Source of the DNA: Phallusia mammillata
Lineage: Eukaryota > Chordata > Ascidiacea > Phlebobranchia > Ascidiidae
Length of the DNA stretch: 64,000 nt
Direction of reading: 5' to 3'
NCBI GenBank assembly: GCA_003260075.1
Contig: QLIY01000199.1
Location: 1 to 64,000 of the forward strand
Part shown: piece by piece, positions 9,501-18,400 of the stretch
Position numbering within the stretch: position 1 is the stretch's first letter
Layout: every line of letters starts with the position of its first letter
Program-made: the position numbers and the translations under genes
Notes under the pieces: model-generated
The model's database searches: none
Seen by the model: the letters and a program-made list of their open reading frames with translations, nothing else
What the model was told of the DNA's origin: nothing

Positions 9501-10668
9501 GTCAGAGCAAATATAAAAATCATAACGACGAACGACTTGCTATTTCAATGAAATCAAATACACTGTCACTTTAGCCCATTCGTGCAACTTAAGTTTATAA
9601 TATCAATAGATGAAAATGAATCGAAATAATGAAAAGAGCTCTTAATCAACCTTACGTGAATTGGACCTCCCAAGATTATTTGGACATATATTAAACGATT
9701 TTTGGATATTACACAATTTTAAAAACAAATTGAAACTTTGCCTTCCATTGACCAATTAAAGATAATTATAATATTTTTTTGCATTTTTTTTAATTTATAC
9801 GTTTCATCCACGAACTTGTTATTATCTTTTTTAAAACAGGCCATTACAAATGTTTAAGCTGCATGGAACAGTGGTAACGTTTGAATTGTTGATGCAAACT
9901 AAGCTAAACAGGCTGGCAAATTTGCCTTAAGAGTAAACGTTTGGGAAAAAATCATCACATAGGCTAAATGTAGGATGATGCAAAGGTGCTGGTTTTATTT
10001 AATTATCGAGACGGGTTCACTTTTTTGAAAACGGATTATTAAAAAAGACAGAAAACAAGATAATGATGCGAATTTACGGATAGTTTTCAAAATATGTAGT
10101 GAATCAATAATAGGACGTTCGCTGCGCAACCATTCGTGACGTTCTCTCGTTTCGTTTTCCTTTTTCATGTTTTATTCTGGCAGGATGACAATGGTCACGC
10201 AAGGCACAGCAATTGTTAGTTAAAAAAAGCCGAACAAAAATTTCAAAGGTAGATTTGAATAATCTTGTGATATAAGTTAAATATTAAACCTATACCAGTT
10301 AGGCCTGCAGCTCCTGCAACTCATTTTAAGTGCAAATAGGACCAAAAGTATATATTTATAGTTCTTAAAATCCTACAGACAGTTTCGAAAACGCAGAAGC
10401 GTCCAATGTGTTTGTTCTAAATGTAGCGAAGTGACAATCAGATACAGCCTAGTTATTTTCATAAACTAAATTTCATTTTAGTGTTTTATCATTTGTTTTT
10501 GGTGTTTATTAAGTAGCCTAGCCTACGTTGCGGTTGCATAATCATATGCCATAGCTTTTTAATATGTATGATTCCTTGTGCATAAATAACTTTGGAAGTA
10601 TTTTTGTCACAGGTTCTTTCTTGTTAGATACGTTTTACTTACCGAACAACTATAAACCGACAACAGTC
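9501..10668. other. Non-coding upstream of A2
   Basis: No gene seen. The distal part resembles 340-480 (the 'ttggacctccca' tract). The proximal ~400 bp is shared with the upstream region of A3 (for example 'aatcatatgccatagctttt' at about 10540 and 12595) and includes a TTTGTCACAG acceptor-like site ~60 nt before the ATG. Confidence 0.45.
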
Positions 10669-11010
10669 ATGGTGTACTTGAAAATTGCCATACACAAAGT
10701 TGAAAAAGTTTTAACATTTTACGTGTCCGATGCATATGTGGAAGAAGTTGACGAAATTGTTACGAAATTGTTAAAATATTCATTTGTTACATATTGGGAT
10801 CAGACACGCTCAAGAGAATCGTCTTTTGACGAATCAGAAAGTAGAATTAAAAGCGTCACTAAGGTTCTTTACGAGGGCTTTAATGATGAAAATTGGCAAC
10901 AAGGATTGTCAGTGAGTTTAATGGACGAACTCGAAGAGATTGGTTGGGAACTTAAAAGTGGAAGAAGTTTGTCCCACAATGACGGTTTGCTGTTTTACAA
11001 AACGAACTGA
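10669..11010 (+). CDS. Orphan small protein, subfamily A (copy 2)
   Basis: Intact 113-aa ORF starting MVYLKIAIHKVEKVLTFYV, followed by an acidic EEVDEIVTKLL segment, a Ser/Arg-rich middle and the conserved SLMDELEEIGWELKSG ... NDGLLFYKTN end. The frame is open for 35 further codons upstream, but the start is placed at the ATG shared with A1 and A3, just downstream of the conserved CACAG. Close paralog of 12717-13058; the two units share most of their upstream DNA, so they arose by tandem duplication. No recognised domain; function unknown. Confidence 0.7.
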   Translation: MVYLKIAIHKVEKVLTFYVSDAYVEEVDEIVTKLLKYSFVTYWDQTRSRESSFDESESRIKSVTKVLYEGFNDENWQQGLSVSLMDELEEIGWELKSGRSLSHNDGLLFYKTN

Positions 11011-11564
11011 AAGATTATACAGATGTGCTGGCTGCTTATTGGCGCTGTATATTTCACAAAAAAAAGAGGAAAAAAAATGTTAGTAAAAATGAGTCGTGTT
11101 TTATTCGAAACTGATTTTCGTCGCTGATAATTTACACAGGATCTGAACAAATATCAAGAGACACAGCCTTTGCACGTAACTAGTAGTTAATAATTATTAA
11201 CAATTAAAACAATTATATAACAATTAAAATTGTTCATTAAGAGGCAGTTGCCGGGAGTTAACTAGTTAAACTGCTGGCTGAGGTGCAGTAGTTACCTTAA
11301 TTTCTTTACACTGAGTAGGCCTATGTAAGCTCCATTAAAAGACCTTCAGATAAAATGGTAAAGTTTAGTTAAACCATAGTCTTGGCATTCATGACAAGAA
11401 AAAACATGTGTAGCCTATTTACGCTTTTTATCATTTTACTTGATATTGAAAAGTTACAATTGCATGTTTTTGCGATGAGTTATCGATAATAATCAAAACA
11501 TTGCACTTTTATTTGATCAAATAGCACCGCATAGAAATCATGTAAGAAAAATGTGTCTGCAAAG
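11011..11564. other. Non-coding, 3' flank of A2
   Basis: No gene seen. Contains a stretch resembling the 3' flank of the B genes (about 11385-11560 resembles 3115-3300), so A and B units share flanking modules. Confidence 0.4.
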
Positions 11565-11786
11565 GGGTAGAGCTACTAACAAAGAGCTTGGGCTGGCCCC
11601 CGCCCTAAGAACTTCTGGTAGGTGGCGCAAAAGAGCATAGGCGTTTATGGTGCTGACTCAGCACTTATTCTTACCATAAACCCAAATTGCTGTAACAGCA
11701 CCATAAACGCCTATGCTCTGTTGCGTCACCTACCAGAAATTCCCAGGGCGAGGGCCAGCCCAAGCTCTTTGTTAGTAGCTCTACCC
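11565..11786. mobile_element. Foldback MITE with 7-bp TSD
   Basis: The two ends are near-perfect inverted repeats ~90 bp long: 'gggtagagctactaacaaag' at the left reads back as 'ctttgttagtagctctaccc' at the right. The target duplication TGCAAAG flanks both sides (11558-11564, 11787-11793). The 72-codon ORF inside is an artefact of the palindrome. Non-autonomous, with no transposase. Confidence 0.8.
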
Positions 11787-11860
11787 TGCAAAGGTGCCAA
11801 CGACCATAAAATAAACATATTTGTTTATGTATGTTGGTAAAACGATTGCTTTACCATCAA

Positions 11861-12125
11861 AATGGCAAGTTTAAGCAACATATGTATTTGCCAGATGTGG
11901 ATGAAGAAAATGTAAGTGGCCGACGTACCATTAGAAAAAACTTCGCTATAGAATTCCGACCGTTAGTTGAAGAATTTAACAAGCTTCTACAAAATACTTG
12001 GAGGAACTGAATTGGGCTTGTCAAACTTGTCAGTGGCGAAAATGCACTCATTCCTAAAGGAATGGTTTTTTCGGAGGGTGTAGAAATTTCCTACATATTA
12101 CCAAATGTGAAACATTCTAAATGTA
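11861..12125 (+). pseudogene. Possible fourth orphan-family relic
   Basis: One frame reads KFKQHMYLPDVDEENVSG ... FRPLVEEFNKLLQNTWRN, then an in-frame TGA, then continues IGLVKLVSGENALIPKGMVFSEG. The tail resembles the conserved C-terminal block of B and C (NAFSEKGILFE, SREGMIFK), and the position between A2 and A3 fits the array. No intact ATG-to-stop ORF covers it. Inference: a decayed or mis-sequenced member of a further subfamily. Chance similarity is possible because the block is short. Confidence 0.35.
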
Positions 12126-12716
12126 GGATGGAAAATCATCTCATTGGCTAAATGTAGGATGCTGAAAGGTGGTTTGTTTAGTGTCCGTCTTTGTAATTAA
12201 TGTAGCCCACGCAAGGCACAGCAAACGTTAGTTTCAAAAAAGCTGAACAAATATTAGGAAGGTATAAATTATCATTCTTGTGATATAAGTTAAATATTAA
12301 ACTTATACCAGTTGGGCGGTTGTTTCAACTCGCCACGGTGTAATTAGTAAGTCGTAAACCAGATTTTTAGAGTAAATGGGAACAAAAAATATAGGCTATT
12401 GGAAGTTCTTAAAATGCCATTATTTACTATACAAACAGTTTAGAAAGCACAAAAGTGTTCAAGGTGCTTGTACAATTGTAGCAAAGTGACAATCAGATAG
12501 GCTATACAGCCTAGTTATTTTCAAAACTTAAATTACATTTTAGTTTTTTTGTTTGTTTTTAGGGTTTATTAAGTAGCCTACGTTGCGTTTGCATAATCAT
12601 ATGCCATAGCTTTTTAATATGTATGATTCCTTGTGCATAAATAACTTTGGGAGTATTTTTGTCACAGATTCTTTCTTATTAGAGACGTTTTACTCACCGA
12701 ACAACCCTAAACAGTC
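12126..12716. other. Non-coding upstream of A3
   Basis: Shares most of its sequence with the upstream region of A2, including the TTTGTCACAG acceptor-like site before the start codon. No gene seen. Confidence 0.5.
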
Positions 12717-13058
12717 ATGGTGTACTTGAAAATTGCCATAGACAAAGTTCCAAAAGTTTTAACATTTTACGTGGCCGACGCATATGTAGAAGAAGTTGAC
12801 GAAATTGTTACGAAATTGCTAACAAATCCATTTCGATCATATTGGGACCAGACACGCTCAAGACAATCGTCTTATCAAGAATCACAAAGTAGAATTAAAT
12901 GCGTCATTAAAGCTCTGAATTTGTTTTTTGAAGATGAAAATTGGCAACAAGCCTTGTCAGTGAGTTTAATGGACGAACTAGAAGAGATTGGTTGGGAACT
13001 TAAAAGTGGTGGAAGTTTGTCCCAAAAAGACGGTTTGCTGTTTTACAAAAAGAACTGA
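12717..13058 (+). CDS. Orphan small protein, subfamily A (copy 3)
   Basis: Intact 113-aa ORF (MVYLKIAIDKVPKVLTFYV ... SLMDELEEIGWELKSG ... KDGLLFYKKN, TGA). Most changes from A2 are in the middle (residues ~40-75), while the N-terminal strand and C-terminal block are nearly unchanged, suggesting the ends carry the conserved fold and the middle is free to vary or selected to diversify. No signal peptide or TM segment. Shares upstream DNA with A2. Function unknown. Confidence 0.7.
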   Translation: MVYLKIAIDKVPKVLTFYVADAYVEEVDEIVTKLLTNPFRSYWDQTRSRQSSYQESQSRIKCVIKALNLFFEDENWQQALSVSLMDELEEIGWELKSGGSLSQKDGLLFYKKN

Positions 13059-13542
13059 AAGATTGCACAGATGTGCTGGCTGCTTATTGGCACTGTATAT
13101 TTCACAATTCATAATAACCTGGATAATTTAGCTCAGCAAAAAAAGAGGACCAATGCTTTAAAGAGACTAACCGCCTCTGCATGCAAAAATATTTAACCGC
13201 TTGTAATAGATATGACTGTGATTTTGTGACGCAAATGCACTTTCTATGTCTTGATTCGAGTTTACAAAAGTACATAATAAAATACGTAAAGCATTTTTTT
13301 CGTTTTATTTAGTACCGATGCCTCACATTGGTTTTGACAAATAAGATTCCACCGAAGCACGTGTGTACGTAACTGGTAGTTAATGATTGTTAGTAATACA
13401 CAGTTGCTAGGAGTTGGCTAGTAGGCCTAGCTATCTTGGATTCTTTACATTTAGTATGCGAGTTGCATCAAGAGACATGTAGCAAAAAAAGTATAATCGT
13501 TAAGTTTGTTTGGACAAGGGTTGTAGGCCTACAAGGTATTAT
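13059..13542. other. Non-coding, 3' flank of A3
   Basis: Resembles the 3' flank of A1 (2079-2480). No gene. Confidence 0.45.
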
Positions 13543-13865
13543 CAGGGAGTCGAACCGAAACTTAACCAGAGAACCGGTTAATGGGTTTATTTCTTTAAAA
13601 CCGAGCCGCTAATTATGATTTTCGAAAAACCCGAACCGCAGTTTAACCCCATAGCCTACTGTGTTTGGTGTAGGACCCGAGCCACTACTTTGTTTTAAAA
13701 AACAGCGCATTATAGGATACGCCAGTTAACAGCTGTAGGGCGTGTCAAAAATAACAGAACACAGTTAAAAGTCTTCTGGAGTTTGATAAGGCCAGGTAGA
13801 TGACGAACCCCTAAAAACAAAACGAAGTGAACCCGAACCCATATGACAAACGGTTCGACTCCCTG
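13543..13865. mobile_element. hAT-like MITE
   Basis: Ends are inverted: CAGGGAGTCGAACCG at the left and CGGTTCGACTCCCTG at the right, flanked by GGTATTAT / GTTATTAT (7 of 8 match). Ends of CAGGG type with 8-bp duplications are typical of the hAT superfamily. No transposase ORF. Confidence 0.7.
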
Positions 13866-13932
13866 GTTATTATAGTGTTTCAGATAATCCGAACTAAACC
13901 AAAATAAGTCAAAACTAACTGCGCTGCAAACA

Positions 13933-14239
13933 ATGGCGGACTGCTTTCTTCACATTAATGCTGAAGGAATGGAAACAGATAAACCAGTTGTTCACGTGCA
14001 TACTTGCGAGAACATACCTGCTTGGGCCCGCCATCTAATCGACAAGACTTTGAACGAGGCGGTTCAGGCCAGTTTTGACGTCAAAACTTCTGTAAACCAT
14101 AAAAGTGCATTGGATCTAGCCAGTTTATCTGGCGAAGAAAACTCTGAAGCTTTTTTCGACAAGTGCTACAAGTTTCAAATTCAGTTGTTAAGTGGACTGT
14201 ACAGCCGCAAATATCATCTAGTTTGTGGAACGACTGTTT
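13933..14239 (+). CDS. Orphan small protein, subfamily B (copy 2, 3' end lost at a join)
   Basis: Best-preserved start of subfamily B: MADCFLHINAEGMETDKP, then VVHVHTCENIPAWARHLIDK, TLNEAVQASFDVKTSVNH, SALDLASLSGEENSEAFFDK and LLSGLYSRKYHLVCGTTV. The frame then meets a G run at 14240-14249 and sequence belonging upstream of another B gene, so the terminal SREGMIFKPD block is missing. Compared with B1 it has the 17 extra bases after the start codon that keep the first ATG in frame. No signal peptide, TM segment or known domain; function unknown. Confidence 0.65.
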
Positions 14240-14552
14240 TGGGGGGGGGGTACACGTAACTGAAGGTTAATGATTATTCAGTAACAGGCAGTTGCCCGGA
14301 GTTAACTAGTTGTTGGCTAAGGTGCAGTAGTTACCTCAACTTCTTTACATCGAGTATAGAAGTTAGATTAAAAGACTATTGGATAAAATCCTAACGTTTG
14401 CATGAACAAGAATAGTAAGAGATTTTGGTATCACGGCTTCAATAGGCCTAGCGTACTTACAGCAATCGTAAAGTTTAGTTAATAGTAATGATAGTGTTTT
14501 TAGATAATCGTAACTAAACCAATACAGGTTGGAACTAACTGCGCAGCGAACA

Positions 14553-14910
14553 ATGGCGGACTACTTTCTTCATATTAATGCTCAAGGAATGGACCAACTG
14601 AAACCAGTCGTTCACGTGCATACTTGCGAGAACATACCTGCCTGGGCGCGCCATCTTATCGACAAGACTTTGAACGAGGCGGTACAGCAGGCTAGTTTTG
14701 ACGTCAAAACTTCTGTAAACCATAAAAGTGCACTGTGCATTGGATCTGGCCTCTTTATCTGGCGAAGAAAATGCCGAAGCTTTTTTTTTGATTTTTTTTT
14801 TGATTTTGATAAGTGCTATAAGTTTCAAATTCAGTTGTTAAGTGGACTGTACAGCCGCAAGGGGGGGGGGTAGCCGAGAAGGAATGATTTTTAAGCCTGA
14901 CGTGGTGTAG
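14553..14910 (+). pseudogene. Orphan small protein, subfamily B (copy 3, disrupted)
   Basis: Starts MADYFLHINAQGMDQLKP and follows the B pattern until about codon 60. There a 7-base duplication (gtgcactgtgcattgg) shifts the frame, and an expanded T-rich stretch (about 14780-14810) shifts it back before DKCYKFQIQLLSGLYS. A G run at about 14861-14870 then replaces ~35 bases, after which SREGMIFKPDV and TAG follow. Two compensating indels plus a join suggest a pseudogene or poor sequence. Confidence 0.55.
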
Positions 14911-15427
14911 GAAAAGAAAAGATTCCGACAAAAATGTAATAAAACTGACGTCACAACCACAAGGCGTTACATAAATTGTGACGTCATAAGACGGTTGTGA
15001 AAAATTTTGCATTCATGACGAGAAAAAACTCATTTTCATCATTTCACTTGACATTTGAAAGACGCAATTGCATGTTTTTGCGATAAGTTATCGACAATAA
15101 TCAAAATATTGCACTTTCAATTGCCTAAACGGCACCGCATAGAAATCAGATAATTTGAAAAACTGTGTTTGCAAAAGTGCCAATGAACATCAGCTAAACA
15201 TAATTGTTTCTACATGTTGTTTGCTTTACAATTAAAGTGGCAAAACTTACTATTTCTTTGGCAACAAAACAGTTGCTATGTGACAAAAATCAAACAAGCA
15301 TATGCACTAGCATAGAAAGAAACAATGCAAAACCACCAAGCACTCCGCAAAAGCAACTTATGCAGTGTTCATCCCCATAAAATACCACTTACCAGCTATA
15401 TAAATAACAAAACAACTTTTAAACCGG
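14911..15427. other. Non-coding between B3 and NAGPA
   Basis: Contains a TGACGTCA pair (about 14945-14990) like that after B1 and a B-gene 3' flank shared with about 3140-3300. It also covers the presumed 3' UTR of NAGPA. No other gene seen. Confidence 0.45.
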
Positions 15428-18400
15428 TTAACTCCGCAGTGGCGTTATTTCATTTAATTCCAAAGCTTCTTCAGAGGTCCCAAGAGCCTGGTATTTTGCT
15501 CCTGTACTAGACCAAAGATTACCCGAAAAGCCGTACCATAATGCACTTAGTTTTGACATAGCGGATGGTTTTTGATATTCAAACTCATAACTATCACTAT
15601 TTGTTGATGTTGTTGTTTCGGAAGACTCAGTGATGTGCGGGGTGGATTTTGAGGTAGATGCAGAAGTGAATGATCTCCACAAAAATACAAAATTTGCAGC
15701 CAGACTGAATATCAACAACCCAGCAGTTCCACAGACAACAGATACAATGAAACTGAGACAATGCAACATATTAATAAGTGCACGTTTGACAAAATGTCTT
15801 CCAATTTTGAGCATTACTTACAGAAAAAGGCTAATACATATTTTAAAGTTACTTACTATAGCAAAAATTTAAATATATATTTAGAAATGTGCTACAATTA
15901 GCCTAAAATTTGTTTTAATTTTGAGCATTACTTACCAGAAAAAATTAATCAATATTTTAAAATCACTTATTACTACAAAATCTATAAAATATATACTTAG
16001 GAATTTAGTACAAATAGCCTAATTTACTTTAATACCAACTTTAAAATCAACACAAAATATAGATACTTACATGTTATCATTTAAATACTGTTTAACAGAA
16101 GTTTTTTCCACAATAGCTGACATGTTCCACAAATTGGTTGCAAGGCACATTGAAACTTTTCGAAAGCAATGGTACAAAAGTTAGAAATGAAATTCAACAA
16201 CAAAAATGTTTAAAGTTTTTACCATTTGCGAACTCCTTGTTAATTTTAGATTGAACTTGACTAGTTTGAAGACATGTTCCAGTCTCTGGATGGCACAAAC
16301 AAGAATCACTACAGTGGCAGTTGTAAGCGCAGTTAATTCCATACTTGCCAGGAGGACATTCTAATAAAAAAATAAAAAGTTACCAAACGGTAAAATCTCA
16401 AGGCAGTACAATTATTAACACTAAAAGAAAAAAANCAGTACAATTATTAACACTAAAAGAAAAAAACAAATTTGTTTAAGTTCCCAACTAGGGTAAATTT
16501 GACACATTTTTGGAAAAAAATAAGCAAAATTGTGTTAAAGTAGAAAATTTACACAAAAAAATGGGGTAAATTTATAGAATGTTACAGAAACTTTGGGTTA
16601 AAATTTGTGATTGAAATTTGCAAAGGGGAAAACAAGATAAAAGGATCGAGAAACCAACAGCTTATTACAATCATTAAAAAAGAGAAAGCCTGCAAGAGAA
16701 TATAATTGTTCTTTCTTACAAACAGATACCAGCAATAAATTTGTTGTATATACAAAATGTACTCAAAAAGAGCAGCAGACGATCAGCGTCAGTGTAATGT
16801 TTTATTTTTGAAAAACAGAAATATTAATTTCGCCTATTTGGGCATCGTCAGTTTCCGTCTAAAAAGAAAAGAACGATAAAAACACATAAAAGCTAAAACG
16901 GTAAAATACTACGGTAAAATACAGCCGCAAAATCAGACTAAAGCGATGAAAAACAATGGAGAAGGTCTGCAACTAACACCAAAGCTAACTGACTGTTAAA
17001 AAGGGGTNNNNNTTTTTTTTATTGTTGGGTTAATGCTTTCTAAAAATTTGTCCTTAAGAATGTAAAAATCACCGCAACATTTGTTTACCGTAAATCCGCA
17101 CAAACATGCGTGTGGGGACCCATTAGTTTTTGTTTACAAAAACAATCATATGTGTAGATCAAATGATGTGTATAGTAAATTGGTAAATATCGTATAGAAT
17201 ATATAAAATGGAAGTATATCAGAAAGCCACTCTTCTAGTTCTGTTAAAGTTTCTGTTTGTATTCTAACTGGCTGTTTCATTACCACAAAGTGGCCCAAAT
17301 ATTTCAAGCGTTAACTGTTTAAATATCGGATTGTATACCATTCTGGTTGCCAAAAAAATTATTATACTTGTCCAAAACATTTCTTAGCTAATCATATGCT
17401 ACAGTTTTTATTCAGTATGCAATAAAACTTATTTGCGATTAACCATAGTTGCCTTTACTTTGTTTAGTTGGCCAACTATTAACTGCAACATAATTTAAGG
17501 TTTTTTTCCACAGGTGTGAATGTGCTAATAATTGGGTTGGTGATACTTGCAATGTTGTTGAGTGTTTTGTCCATAACTGCTCCGGACATGGGAACTGCAC
17601 TTTAGGTAAGCGTACAATTGTTTAATCACTTATGTAACTGTGCTGTTGTTGCACAATTCACTTTATAATATGGTGTACCTGAAGATTGTTCAGCCATTAT
17701 TGACCAATTGTGTCCTTCTCTGTTTTGCGTTCTATACATATTAATGTTGCACAGCTTTTTTCGACGCTGTAATGGTTTTGGTACAATTGTGTCGCCATGT
17801 TTTTTTTTTCACCAAGCTAAACAAACTCTTTTTAGTTTTTGACTTGTGAACTACAATGAACTTATTTAACAACGAGTAATGTGTTAGTTCTAGCAGTGAA
17901 TATGTTAGTGTTAGCTAAGCATGCCTAACATTGTTGTGACTCATGCCTTATATGTATAATTAAACAATATATTAGTCACCTTGTTGTTATATTCAAGTGC
18001 TTACCATGTTGACCTTTTCTACAGGTGACATAAAGCGTTTTTTGGTAAAATTTGATAATCACCATACTTCAAGTTGAAGTCAAGTTTAGCACAACATATT
18101 GAAAATGTTTTTCTTGGTACCTCACCCATAGCTAATACTGTAATTGTTTCACATTTTAACAGCTGGATGTCAATGTCAGCTTGGTTGGCATGGCGACCAA
18201 TGTGACCTTCCATGCAATCAGGGGTCATTCGGAATCAACTGTAGTCAGATTTGTGCCTGTCAACACCATTCATATTGTGATCCATATAATGGAAAATGCC
18301 ATTGCTTACCTGGATACTATGGTGCTTTGTGTGATAAAGGTAAGTTTATCTACATAACTTGTGTTGTTGCATGGTAAAATGTTTGTAGTGAGGAGTGTAC

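Noticed and set aside
11622-11840. 72-codon ORF
   Set aside because: Runs through the foldback MITE and beyond; no coding features.
15630-15872. Plus-strand ORF opposite NAGPA exon 12
   Set aside because: It is antisense to the TM and tail exon and shows no independent coding features.
18144-18377. Plus-strand EGF-like ORF as an independent gene
   Set aside because: It is the mirror image of NAGPA exon 10 within the palindrome, with no start codon, partner exons or 3' end on the plus strand.
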